Positions 27,087-37,782 of a stretch of 64,000 nucleotides of DNA are shown in pieces (the stretch's first letter is position 1; each line of letters starts with the position of its first letter). Below the pieces are notes generated by a model that saw only the letters and a program-made list of their open reading frames with translations, did no database searches and had not been told where the DNA came from. The stretch is from Streptomyces sp. Mut1. GTDB lineage: Bacteria > Actinomycetota > Actinomycetes > Streptomycetales > Streptomycetaceae. The translations under genes were made by a program, and so were the position numbers. The DNA is taken from NCBI RefSeq assembly GCF_030719295.1, contig NZ_CP120997.1:248001-312000 (forward strand), written 5' to 3'.

Positions 27087-28192
27087 GAGGCGCTCCGTCC
27101 GGCGATGCGGTTGATCCGGTCCACGGCACGTTCGAAGCCGCGGGTCAGGTCGTCGAAGACGGCCTGCACCGGGCGTTCGGTGTTCATCCGGCCGACGATC
27201 TGGCCGACCGGGGTGCCGAGCAGGGCCGGTGTCTCGTACTTCTGGATACGGGAGAGGGCCTCGGCGACCAGGAGGCCCTGGAGCGGCATGGGCAGCGTGC
27301 CGGGCCCGGCCGGGTCGTCCCAGGCGTCCGTCCACTCGGTACGCAGCTGGCGTGCGGGTTTGCCGGTCAGGGCGCGGGAGCGGACGGTGTCGCCCGAGCC
27401 GGCGGCGAGGAGCTTGGCGGTCAGCGCCCGGGAGTGCAGATCGGCCTCCTCGGTGGTGAGCCAGAGGGAGCCGAGCCAGACGCCCTGGGCGCCGAGTGCC
27501 AGTCCGGCGGCCATCTGCTCGCCGCTGCCGATACCGCCGGCCGCGAGGACAGGGAGCGGTCCGACCGCGTCGACCACGTCCGGGACGAGGACCATGGAGG
27601 CGATCTCGCCGGTGTGGCCGCCCGCCTCGTAGCCCTGGGCGACGACGATGTCGATGCCGGCGTCCGCGTGGTGGCGGGCGTGCCGGGCGCTTCCGGCGAG
27701 GGCGGCGACGCGGACGCCGCGGTCGTGGGCGCGGGCGACGACGTCGGCGGGCGGTGAACCGAGCGCGTTGGCGAGGAGTCCGATGGGGTAGTCGAAGGCC
27801 ACGTCGAGCTGGTTGCGGGCGACTTCCTCCATCCAGCCCGTGATGCGCCAGCCGGATGCCTCTCCCTCGGCGAGCGCGGGCACGCCGTGTGCGGCCAGGG
27901 TCTCCTGGACGAACTGCCGGTGACCGGGCGGGATCATCGCCTCCACCTCGGCCTCGCTCACCCCCTCCACCTTCTTGGCGGGCATGACGACGTCGAGTCC
28001 GTAGGGCTTGCCGTCGGTGTGTTCCTGCATCCAGTCGAGGTCGCGTGCGAGGTCGTCGGGGGCGGTGTAGCGGACCGCGCCGAGCACACCGAATCCCCCG
28101 GCCCGGGTGATGGCCGCGGCCACCGCGGGGAACGGCGTGAAGCCGAAGATGGCGTGCTCGATCCCCAGTTGTTGGCTCAGCTCCGTCTCCAT
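27083..28192 (-). CDS. Nitronate monooxygenase-family flavoprotein
   Basis: 369-residue TIM-barrel FMN protein of the 2-nitropropane dioxygenase/NMO family. Visible marks are ITRAGGFGVLGAVRY near the N-terminus, VVAQGYEAGGHTGEIAS (FMN and substrate loop, His in GGHTG), PVLAAGGIGSGEQMAAGLALGAQGVWLGSLWLTT (phosphate-binding part). Family members oxidise nitronates or act as NAD(P)H oxidoreductases; in lipid catabolic operons some are enoyl-CoA-like reductases. Coupled to the downstream acyl-CoA synthetase by an ATGA overlap, which favours a role in acyl-CoA metabolism. A motif at 28233-28251 in its promoter region repeats that of the crotonase operon. Confidence 0.85.
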   Translation of the reverse strand: METELSQQLGIEHAIFGFTPFPAVAAAITRAGGFGVLGAVRYTAPDDLARDLDWMQEHTDGKPYGLDVVMPAKKVEGVSEAEVEAMIPPGHRQFVQETLAAHGVPALAEGEASGWRITGWMEEVARNQLDVAFDYPIGLLANALGSPPADVVARAHDRGVRVAALAGSARHARHHADAGIDIVVAQGYEAGGHTGEIASMVLVPDVVDAVGPLPVLAAGGIGSGEQMAAGLALGAQGVWLGSLWLTTEEADLHSRALTAKLLAAGSGDTVRSRALTGKPARQLRTEWTDAWDDPAGPGTLPMPLQGLLVAEALSRIQKYETPALLGTPVGQIVGRMNTERPVQAVFDDLTRGFERAVDRINRIAGRSAS

Positions 28193-28232
28193 GGGCGGCA
28201 GGATGCCGCAGTACGGCGACCGAGGGAAGAGA

Positions 28233-28251
28233 TTTTCTGATGCAGTGTCAG
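28233..28251. promoter_or_regulatory. Candidate operator TTTTCTGA-N6-GTCAG (copy 2)
   Basis: TTTTCTGA at 28233-28240, six bases, GTCAG at 28247-28251: the same sequence and spacing as at 8607-8625. It lies 41 bp upstream of the NMO-like start and within the divergent region shared with the serine hydrolase. Confidence 0.45.
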
Positions 28252-28339
28252 ATTCTTTGTGGCTCCGGCCCCTACGGGACGGCGGGCGCTGACAGTACCC
28301 TCTGCCTCGGCAGGAAGTTTCATGCTCGGAAGATATTTA

Positions 28340-28352
28340 GAAAGTTACTTTC
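28340..28352. promoter_or_regulatory. Candidate RpiR/MurR-like operator before the serine hydrolase
   Basis: GAAAG-TTA-CTTTC, a perfect dyad 22 bp before the ATG, with a second related GAAGTTTC at 28314-28321. The GAAA...TTTC type is known for RpiR-family sugar regulators, which control MurNAc recycling operons containing YbbE-like hydrolases. Assignment is inference. Confidence 0.45.
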
Positions 28353-28374
28353 AGGCAGTGGGAAGGGGTTGCGG

Positions 28375-30213
28375 ATGACGCAGGACACGGCGGGCGAGGG
28401 CATCAGCCGGCGGCGGCTGGGGGGTGGGATGCTGGCCCTGGGCGGAGCACTCGCCCTGGCGCCCATCCCGTTCGCGGGCACGGCGTCTGCCACGGAGCCG
28501 GGAGCGGGGGCGGACATGAGCGCGGGAACCGGGTCGGGGCACGGCGCCCGGCCGACCCTGCGGCGCGGCTCCGCCGCCCGCGCGGGCCTGCTTCAGGAAC
28601 CGCTCGACCAGCTGGTCACCGAGGCGGAGCGCTACCTCGCCGACTCACCGGCACACCCGTGGTACGCGGGCGCGGTGCTGCTCGCGGGCCGGGGCGGGAC
28701 GGTGGCGCTGCACCGGCCGATCGGCAAGGCGGTGCGCTATTCGGCGTACGACGAGACCACCGACACGGGGGTGGAGTTCCCGGCGGACCAGCAGATCGCC
28801 ATGGCCGAGGACACGGTCTTCGACCTGGCGTCGGTCTCGAAGCTGTTCACCTCGATCCTGGCCGTGCAGCAGATCGAGCGGGGCACGCTGGAGCTGGAGG
28901 CGACGGTCGCCTCCTACCTGCCGGACTTCGCGGGCGGCGGCAAGCAGGACATCACGATCCGTCAGCTGCTCACGCACACCTCCGGGTTCACCGCGTGGAT
29001 TCCGCTCTACGACGCGCCGACCCGGGAGGGCAAGCTCGAACTCCTGTGGAACGAGGTGCCGGCGAACCCGCCCGGCACGGTGTACCTCTACTCCGACCTC
29101 AACCTGATCTCGCTCCAGCTGGTGCTGGAGAAGCTGACCGGCCGGTCCCTGGACGTACTGCTGCGCGAACGGATCACCGCTCCGCTCGGTATGCAGCGCA
29201 CCCGGTACAACCCGCCCGCCTCCTGGAAGCCGAAGATCGCCGCCACCGAGGACGCCAGGCTGCCCTGGTCCGGCCTGGAACGCGGCCTGGTCTGGGGCGA
29301 GGTGCACGACGAGAACGCGTACAGCCTGGACGGGGTCGCCGGTCATGCCGGGGTGTTCTCGTGCGCCTGGGACCTGGCGGTCCTCGCGCGCACCCTGCTC
29401 AACGGCGGGGTCTACGGGCGGGCCCGCGTCCTCTCCGCCGAATCGGTCGACCTGCTGTTCACCGACTTCAACACGGCGTTCCCCGGTGACGCGCACGGCC
29501 TGGGCTTCGAGCTCTACCAGCACTGGTACATGGGCGCCATGGCCACGCCCCGGACGGCCGGTCACACCGGCTTCACCGGGACCAGCCTGGTCCTGGACCC
29601 GAGCACGGACTCGTTCCTGATCGTCCTGGGCAACTCGGTGCACCCGGTGCGCAACTGGCGCTCCGGCAGCGCGCCGCGCGTCGCCACCGCCAACCAGATG
29701 GCGCGGGCCGTCGCGGTCCGGCCGGACCGCGGCCGTACGGCCTGGTTCTCCGGGATGGCCGGCGCCGCCACCGCGACCCTGGCGCTGCCGCCGCTGGCGC
29801 TCACCTCCTCGCGCGCCCGGCTGAGCTGTGCGCTGTGGTGGGACACCGAACCCGACTCGGACTTCCTCCTCCTGGAGGCGTCCACGGACGCCGGGGCCAC
29901 CTGGCAGCCGGTCCCGTTCACCACCACCCCCACCGGGCAGGGGCGGCACCCGCGGCCCGAGCCGCATCCGGAGGGCTCGCTCTCCGGCTGGTCGGGCCGG
30001 GTCTGGCACCGCCTCGAAGCCGGCCTCGGTGACTGGCGCGGCGCCCGGGTCCACCTCAGGTGGCGCTACACCACCGACCAGCTGTACGTGGGCCGGGGGG
30101 CGTATGTGGACGCCATCCGGGTCGAGGACGGCAGCCGTACGGTCTTCGACGAGACCAGGTCGCCGGACGCCCGCCGCATCGAGGCCGACGGGTGGGCCCC
30201 CTCCGCCGACTGA
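28375..30213 (+). CDS. Secreted serine hydrolase, class C beta-lactamase fold (YbbE-like)
   Basis: 612 residues with a Tat signal (GEGISRRRLGGGMLALGGAL). The beta-lactamase/PBP fold shows the SxxK motif in LASVSKLFTS (Ser153, Lys156), a YSD motif in TVYLYSDLNLIS, and HTGF in the KTG position. The segment WGEVHDENAYSLDGVAGHAGVFS is typical of YbbE-type proteins encoded with MurNAc recycling genes. The C-terminal ~150 residues form a separate beta-sandwich like that of secreted peptidases (LRWRYTTDQLYVGRGAYVDAIRV). It acts outside the membrane, possibly on peptidoglycan or muropeptide-like substrates. ATG 28375 is preceded by GGAAGGGG. A perfect terminator follows. Confidence 0.85.
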   Translation: MTQDTAGEGISRRRLGGGMLALGGALALAPIPFAGTASATEPGAGADMSAGTGSGHGARPTLRRGSAARAGLLQEPLDQLVTEAERYLADSPAHPWYAGAVLLAGRGGTVALHRPIGKAVRYSAYDETTDTGVEFPADQQIAMAEDTVFDLASVSKLFTSILAVQQIERGTLELEATVASYLPDFAGGGKQDITIRQLLTHTSGFTAWIPLYDAPTREGKLELLWNEVPANPPGTVYLYSDLNLISLQLVLEKLTGRSLDVLLRERITAPLGMQRTRYNPPASWKPKIAATEDARLPWSGLERGLVWGEVHDENAYSLDGVAGHAGVFSCAWDLAVLARTLLNGGVYGRARVLSAESVDLLFTDFNTAFPGDAHGLGFELYQHWYMGAMATPRTAGHTGFTGTSLVLDPSTDSFLIVLGNSVHPVRNWRSGSAPRVATANQMARAVAVRPDRGRTAWFSGMAGAATATLALPPLALTSSRARLSCALWWDTEPDSDFLLLEASTDAGATWQPVPFTTTPTGQGRHPRPEPHPEGSLSGWSGRVWHRLEAGLGDWRGARVHLRWRYTTDQLYVGRGAYVDAIRVEDGSRTVFDETRSPDARRIEADGWAPSAD

Positions 30214-30227
30214 CACCGGCGAGGGCC

Positions 30228-30267
30228 GCGTACGCGGGGCGGATGGGCCGGGCCGCCCCGCGTACGC
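30228..30267. terminator. Bidirectional terminator between serine hydrolase and VOC gene
   Basis: GCGTACGCGGGGCGG (30228-30242) and its exact inverse complement (30253-30267) form a 15-bp stem with a 10-nt loop between two convergent stop codons. Confidence 0.75.
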
Positions 30268-30281
30268 ACCGGATCCGGAAC

Positions 30282-30719
30282 TCAGAGCAGGCAGAACTCG
30301 TTGCCCTCCGGGTCCGTCAGCACGTAGTGGTCGGGCCTGCCTTGGGCCTCGTACTCCCCCAGGACCGTCGCCCCGGCGGCGGTCAGCCGCGCCAGCGCCT
30401 CCCGCACGCGCGGCCACCGCACCTCCCACGGCACGTCACGGCCGCCGCCCGCCTGCACGTCCAGGTGCAGGCGGTTCTTCCCGGCCTTCGCCTCGGGCAC
30501 CTTGAGGAAGGACAGGGCCGGCCCCCGGCCGTCCGGGTCCGCCAGGTAGGCGCCGTCGTCCCACTCCTCCTCGGGGACGCCGAAGTGCGCGAACCACTCC
30601 TCCCAGCTGCCGAAGCCCTCCGGCGGGGGCTTCGGCGCGTACCCCAGGGCGAGCGCCCAGAACCGCGCGAGACGCGCGGGGTGCGCGCAGTCGATGGTCA
30701 GACTCCAGCGTGTGGACAT
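30282..30719 (-). CDS. VOC family protein (glyoxalase/dioxygenase fold)
   Basis: 145-residue vicinal-oxygen-chelate protein, single domain. It starts STRWSLTIDCAHPARLARFWALALGY, the family entry, and ends with LTDPEGNEFCLL, the usual VOC terminus that carries a metal-binding Glu. The type (PF18029, glyoxalase_6) is very common in Streptomyces and usually of unknown substrate. Start ATG at 30719. It lies 65 bp after the next gene downstream and ends at a strong bidirectional terminator. Confidence 0.85.
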   Translation of the reverse strand: MSTRWSLTIDCAHPARLARFWALALGYAPKPPPEGFGSWEEWFAHFGVPEEEWDDGAYLADPDGRGPALSFLKVPEAKAGKNRLHLDVQAGGGRDVPWEVRWPRVREALARLTAAGATVLGEYEAQGRPDHYVLTDPEGNEFCLL

Positions 30720-30784
30720 GTGTTCCTCCGGTCTGCGGGCGCCGGGGCACACCGCGGTACGTCGCCGGTCCGCGGGCGCCCGGT

Positions 30785-32329
30785 TCAGCGGCCGAGTGCC
30801 GCCATCGCGGCGTTGTGGCCGGGGACGCCGCTCACCCCGCCGCCGCGGACCGCGCCCGCCCCGCACAGCAGGACGTTGGGGTGCGCGGTCTCCACACCCC
30901 AGCGGCCCGTCGCCTCCGTGGCGTACGGGAAGGCGAGGTCGCGGTGGAAGATGTGGCCGCCGGGCAGCCGCAGGTCGCGTTCGAGGTCGAGGGGGGTCTT
31001 CGCCTCGATGCAGGGCTCGCCGTCGGCGTCGAGCGCCAGGCAGTCGGCGACCGGCTCCTCCAGGTGGGCGTCGAGTTCGGCGAGGGTGGCCCGGAGCAGG
31101 GCGGCGCGGGCGCCCTCGTTGTCCGCGGCGAAGAGGCGGGCGGGGGTGTGCAGGCCGAAGAGGGTGAGGGTCTGGTAGCCGCGGGCGGCGAGGTCCGGGC
31201 CGAGGATGGAGGGGTCCGTCAGCGAGTGGCAGTAGATCTCCGAGGGCGGCGCGGCGGGCAGCCGGCCGGCCGCCGCGTCCCGGTGGGCGGAGGCGAGCTG
31301 CCCGTACCCCTCGGCGATGTGGAACGTACCGGCGAACGCCTCGCGCGGGTCGACGGACCGGTCGCGGAGCCCGGGCAGCCGGGTGAGCAGCATGTTCACC
31401 TTCAGCTGGGCGCCTTCGGGCTGCTCGGGCGGCTCGTCGCCGAGCAGGGCGGCGAGGGCCTGCGGGGAGGCGTTGACCAGGACCCGGCGGGCGCCGACGG
31501 TGTGTTCGCCGCCGTCCGTCCGTACCGTCACTTCGGCGCGCGTCCCGTCGGTGTCGATGCGGACCGCCTCGTGCCCGGTCCTGATCCGTGCGCCGGCGGT
31601 CCGGGCGGCTCCGGCGAGCGCGTCGGTGAGCGCGCCCATGCCGCCGACCGGGACGTCCCAGTCGCCGGTGCCGCCGCCGATCACGTGGTAGAGGAAGCAG
31701 CGGTTCTGGAGCAGCGAGGGGTCGTGGGCGTCGGCGAAGGTGCCGATCAGGGCGTCGGTGAGCACGACGCCGCGTACGAGATCGTCCCGGAAGTGCTTCT
31801 CGACGGCGACGCCGATGGGCTCCTCGAACAGCGTGCGCCAGGCGTCCGCGTCCCCGATCCGCTCGCGCAGCGCGTCACGGGCGGGCAGCGGTTCGGTCAG
31901 GGTCGGGAAGACGCGCTCGGCGACCCGCCCGGTCATCGCGTAGAAGCGCTGCCACGCCGTGTACTCCCGGTCGGATCCGGTGAGCGCGGCGAACGAGTCG
32001 CGGGTGCGGTCGCCGCCGACGAGCAGCCCGGTGGGGCGCCCGTCGCGGACGGCCGGGGTGTAGGAGGAGACGGTCCGCTTGCGTACGGCGAAGTCCAGGC
32101 CGAGATCGCGGACGATCTTCCGCGGCAGCAGCGACACCAGGTAGGAGTAGCGCGAGAGCCTGGCGTCGACACCCGCGAAGGGGCGGGTCGAGACGGCCGC
32201 GCCCCCGGTGGCGGCGAGCCGTTCCAGGAGGAGGACGGTCTGTCCGGCGCGGGCCAGATAGGCCGCCGCGACCAGGCCGTTGTGGCCGCCGCCCACGATC
32301 ACCGCGTCATAGCTGTCCCGTACGGTCAT
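30785..32329 (-). CDS. FAD-dependent oxidoreductase, phytoene-desaturase-like
   Basis: 514-residue flavoprotein of the amine-oxidase/phytoene desaturase superfamily. It has the Rossmann motif DAVIVGGGHNGLVAAAYLARAG (about 8-29) followed by VLLLERLAATGGAAVST, and a C-terminal GRWGVETAHPNVLLCGAGAVRGGGVSGVPGHNAAMAAL that binds the FAD. Such proteins oxidise or isomerise polyenes and other hydrophobic molecules; a carotenoid role cannot be assumed because no crt genes are nearby. It is separated from the kinase by 47 bp and could share its transcript. Confidence 0.83.
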   Translation of the reverse strand: MTVRDSYDAVIVGGGHNGLVAAAYLARAGQTVLLLERLAATGGAAVSTRPFAGVDARLSRYSYLVSLLPRKIVRDLGLDFAVRKRTVSSYTPAVRDGRPTGLLVGGDRTRDSFAALTGSDREYTAWQRFYAMTGRVAERVFPTLTEPLPARDALRERIGDADAWRTLFEEPIGVAVEKHFRDDLVRGVVLTDALIGTFADAHDPSLLQNRCFLYHVIGGGTGDWDVPVGGMGALTDALAGAARTAGARIRTGHEAVRIDTDGTRAEVTVRTDGGEHTVGARRVLVNASPQALAALLGDEPPEQPEGAQLKVNMLLTRLPGLRDRSVDPREAFAGTFHIAEGYGQLASAHRDAAAGRLPAAPPSEIYCHSLTDPSILGPDLAARGYQTLTLFGLHTPARLFAADNEGARAALLRATLAELDAHLEEPVADCLALDADGEPCIEAKTPLDLERDLRLPGGHIFHRDLAFPYATEATGRWGVETAHPNVLLCGAGAVRGGGVSGVPGHNAAMAALGR

Positions 32330-32376
32330 GCCCCTTGGTAGCACGGCGGGGGCGGCCCGGCCAGAGTGGGCGCCGG

Positions 32377-34496
<2,120 letters not shown>

Positions 34497-34500
<4 letters not shown>

Positions 34501-35396
34501 TCCGCCTGCTGTCGCCGCGCCCTCCCCGGAGCGTCCAGTATGGCTGCCTGCCTCTTCAGTGTGTACGGGGTGGGGCGGCTGCCGGGTCCGAGCCGCGCCA
34601 TCGCGTTCATGATGTGACCTGGCGGAAGCCGCCAACGCAGCCGCGCGGGGACGGCCCGCAGGACTGTGCCGGCGGCCCGCAGGCGCCGGTCGACGGCGGC
34701 CGGCGGCGGCGCGGGGCGGCCGTACAGCTCCTGCGCGAACGGGGGCAGCGACTGGTAGGCGAGCGTCGCGACACGCCGCCACAGCAGGGCCCGTGCGGGG
34801 ACGAGCAGGGGGTGGACGGGCGGCGTGCGCAGAAAGCTGTCGACGTCCCTCGCCTCCGGCGTCCGGGCGAGGCACGGTCGTACGCGGGCGAAGTAGGCGG
34901 CCAGCTGCGCGGTCGTCGCGGGCACCCGGTCCGGGTCGAGGCCGACGAGGCGGGCGCCGCGGCGGTGTTCGTCGATGTACTGGTCGGCCTGCCGGCCGGT
35001 GAGCGGGTAGCCGGAGCGGCGCAGGACCTGGAGGTAGGAATCCGCCTCGGCGCAGTGCACCCACAGCAGTAGCTCGGGCTCGTCGACGCCGTAGGTGCGC
35101 CCGGTCGCCGGGTCGGTGGCCTTCAGGTGCCGGTGGATCCTCCGGACCCGGGCGCCCGCCTTCTCGGCGGCTTCGGTGGTGCCGTAGGTGATGGTGCCGA
35201 CGAAGCCCGCCGTGCGCATGAGCCGGCCCCAGGCGTCCTCGCGGAAGTCGGAGTTCTGCATGACCCCGCGCACCGCGAGCGGGTGGAGCGCCTGGAGGTA
35301 CAGGGCGCGCACACCGGCCACCCACATCATCGGGTCGCCGTGCAGCTGCCAGGTGACCGATGCGGGGCCGAAGAGCCCGGGGTCGGCTTGCGTCAT
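34497..35396 (-). CDS. Oxygenase MpaB-like family protein (DUF2236)
   Basis: 299-residue DUF2236 protein. The DUF2236/MpaB family includes haem or metal-dependent oxygenases such as MpaB and latex-clearing protein relatives. Typical features are MTQADPGLFGPASVTWQLHGDP near the start, ALYLQALHPLAVRGVMQNSDFREDAWGRLMRTAGFV and a later VDEPELLLWVHCAEADSYL segment, whose histidine is conserved in the family. It is coupled by an ATGA overlap to the downstream kinase, so the two are co-translated. The link between an oxygenase and a cytosolic kinase is unusual. It begins at ATG 35396, with GGAGGTACC upstream; a long upstream frame is not supported. Confidence 0.85.
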
Positions 35397-35692
35397 GTGC
35401 GGGTACCTCCGGCTCGGCGGCGGTCCGGGGGCGATCCGCCGGATGCCCCCAGTGTGGCCGGGGGCGCGCCCGGTGGGCACCCGTACGACGGGGGCGTCAG
35501 GCCGGCGGTGGGCGCCTGGCCGGTGTCGCGGCGGTGGCGGACGGTGGTGGGGCTGAGGCCGGTGTGCTCGGGCCGGCGCGCCGCGCCCCGCTGTCCCGGG
35601 GCGCCGCGGCGGCCGCCTCGGCCCGGCGCGCCGAAGCGGGCCGACCGGAGCCGGCGGCCCGGCCGGGGACCCCGCCTTGTCATACTGCTCCG

Positions 35693-36607
35693 ATGACCAA
35701 CCCGCCTGTCCCCGCGCTGGATTCGCTCTCCGGGCTCGCCTTCGGTGACGCCTTCGGCGACCGCTGGTTCGGCATCCTGCGCCGCGAGGGCCCGGAGCCC
35801 CTGGCGGCACGGATCCCGCCCCAGGAGCCGGTGTGGCAGTGGAGCGACGACACCGCCCAGGCGATCGTTCTCGTCCGTGAACTCGCCGAGGGCGCCGGCA
35901 CCGTCGACCAGGACCGCTTCGCGCTGCGTCTCGCCGAGGCGTACGCCGCCGACTCGCACCGCGGCTACGGCGCATCGATGCACGACGTGCTCCGCCGGGT
36001 CGGCGCGGGCGAGCCGTGGCGGGACGTGGTGACCGGGCAGTTCGAAGGGATGGGCTCCTGGGGCAACGGCGCGGCGATGCGTGTCGCCCCGCTCGGCGCC
36101 TGGCACGCCGCCGACCTCGACACGGCCGCCGAGCAGGCCGCCCGCCAGAGCGAGGTCTCGCACCACCACCCGGAGGCGGTCGCCGGAGCGGTGGCGGTGG
36201 CCCTCGCGGCGGCGCTGGCCACGCGCAGCCGGGGCGGACCTGCCCCGGCCCGTGCGGACTTCCTCCAGGAGGTCGCCGCTCGGCTGCCCGACAGCGATGT
36301 CCGGTCGGGGGTGCGGGTCGCGGCGCGGATGCCGGCCCGTACCTCGCTGCGGCATGCCGCGGAGGTCCTGGGCTCCGGCTACCGGATGTCCGGGCCCGAC
36401 ACCGTCCCCTTCGCCCTCTGGTGCGCGGCGGGGCACCTGGACGGTCTGGAGGAGGGCCTGTGGTTCACCGTGGAGGGACGCGGCGACATCGACACCACCT
36501 GTGCCATCGCCGGCGGGGTGATCGCCGCTCGCACGGGCGTGGCCGCGCTCCCGCCCGCCTGGCACGCGGCCCGGGAACCGCTGCCCGCGGTGGATGAGGG
36601 CTCATGA
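35693..36607 (+). CDS. ADP-ribosylglycohydrolase family protein
   Basis: 304-residue all-helical ADP-ribosylglycohydrolase (ARH/DraG) family protein that removes ADP-ribose from modified proteins or small molecules. The metal-binding motifs are present: LSGLAFGDAFGDRWFG at the start, WSDDTAQAIVLV (SDDT near residue 50) and GRGDIDTTCAIAGGVIAAR (GDIDT near residue 265). SWGNGAAMRVAPLG in the middle is also typical. So all Mg-binding Asp residues seem intact. It may act in toxin-related or self-modification repair; no partner toxin is in the window. The stop overlaps the convergent gene by 6 bp. Confidence 0.88.
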   Translation: MTNPPVPALDSLSGLAFGDAFGDRWFGILRREGPEPLAARIPPQEPVWQWSDDTAQAIVLVRELAEGAGTVDQDRFALRLAEAYAADSHRGYGASMHDVLRRVGAGEPWRDVVTGQFEGMGSWGNGAAMRVAPLGAWHAADLDTAAEQAARQSEVSHHHPEAVAGAVAVALAAALATRSRGGPAPARADFLQEVAARLPDSDVRSGVRVAARMPARTSLRHAAEVLGSGYRMSGPDTVPFALWCAAGHLDGLEEGLWFTVEGRGDIDTTCAIAGGVIAARTGVAALPPAWHAAREPLPAVDEGS

Positions 36608-37645
36608 CCGGTACCCGCCGTGATACCCGCGCAGCCGGGGGGCGCGTACGGCGGGCAGCCCGGCCAGGGTGTCCTCGAAGGCGTGGTGGTGAGGCGTCAG
36701 CGGGCGCCAGGGGCGCGGCGGCAGCGGGTACTCGTCACGCAGGACACCGTCCGGAAGCACCCCCGTCGCGGGGATCGGTGAGGTCTCACCCGGGTGGGCG
36801 AGGTAGGCCCAGACCCCGCTGTCCAGCGGCACGACGGGCGCGTCGTCGCCGGGTGGGCGCCAGGGTGTACCCGTGAGGGGGTGGCGGGGTACGAGGAGGA
36901 CGTCGGGACGGGGCCGGGGTGTGCGGATTCCCGGGCCGGCCAGCCCGGCACAACGCGCATCGGGACCGGCCGGCAGGTACCGGCCGACCGCGTGGCCGAG
37001 CAGCTCGGCGACGGGGCCCGTGGGAAGGATCACGTGGCGGCCCCCGGTGGCCGCCACGAGGTGGGCCAGCGCGACCCCGACCGCCGCCTCCCAGCGGCGG
37101 CTCCACGACCCGTCGGATTCGACGGGTGGGACGCGGTGCCCGGCGCGCTCCACCTCGTCCCAGCCGGGAGGCGGACCGTCGGGAAGCGCGGAGGTGCGGC
37201 GTACGACCGCGCCGGGCTCCAGCCATACCGTCTGCCACAGTCCACAGTCGTCCATGCGGGTCGCCACGGCCCGCCCGCACCCCTCGCACGCCAGGTTGGG
37301 GCCGGCCCGGCCGTCCACACCCCGGCAGTAGCCCTCGCACTTCTCGGGTATCAGGGCCATGGACCGGGAGTCGCCGGGGGCGATGACGATCCTGTTCCGC
37401 GCGCCGAAGGAGACGGAGCGCACCGGCGCGTACACACCCTGCCGGGCAGCCGCGTCCTCTCCGACCTCCTCCCACAACCGCCACGGCGGTCCGGTGGGCA
37501 GGGGGTCGACGGCGTACGTCGCCGGCTCCATCAGCGGAGGGTGGAGCTCCTCCCATCCCCCGTGGTGGGTATGGACCGGGAGGGCCACCCGGGACACCGG
37601 CGCCGTCAGCTCCGTACCGCACCCGGCACACACGAACACGTCCAA
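36602..37645 (-). CDS. Hypothetical protein with two Cys-pair (zinc-ribbon-like) segments
   Basis: 347 residues. I do not recognise a named family. The N-terminus MDVFVCAGCGTEL and a later CEGYCRGVDGRAGPNLACEGCGR supply two pairs of CxxC cysteines (about residues 6-9, 107-111, 123-126), suggesting one or two zinc sites. The rest is Pro- and Trp-rich with no signal peptide or membrane helix. It resembles large Streptomyces hypothetical proteins with N-terminal zinc ribbons. Convergent with the ADP-ribosylglycohydrolase with 6-bp overlap. Function unknown. Confidence 0.7.
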   Translation of the reverse strand: MDVFVCAGCGTELTAPVSRVALPVHTHHGGWEELHPPLMEPATYAVDPLPTGPPWRLWEEVGEDAAARQGVYAPVRSVSFGARNRIVIAPGDSRSMALIPEKCEGYCRGVDGRAGPNLACEGCGRAVATRMDDCGLWQTVWLEPGAVVRRTSALPDGPPPGWDEVERAGHRVPPVESDGSWSRRWEAAVGVALAHLVAATGGRHVILPTGPVAELLGHAVGRYLPAGPDARCAGLAGPGIRTPRPRPDVLLVPRHPLTGTPWRPPGDDAPVVPLDSGVWAYLAHPGETSPIPATGVLPDGVLRDEYPLPPRPWRPLTPHHHAFEDTLAGLPAVRAPRLRGYHGGYRS

Positions 37646-37782
37646 ACAAGCTTCCCCTCGCCCCGGTTGCCGGGGAATTGTGCCTGGCCCACGGCGAAGG
37701 GTCCACCGGATTTCCTTTGAGGCGGGACCGATGCGCCGGGCCCGCGCCGCCCCGTCAGGAACGGGTACCGCGTCACACCGCC

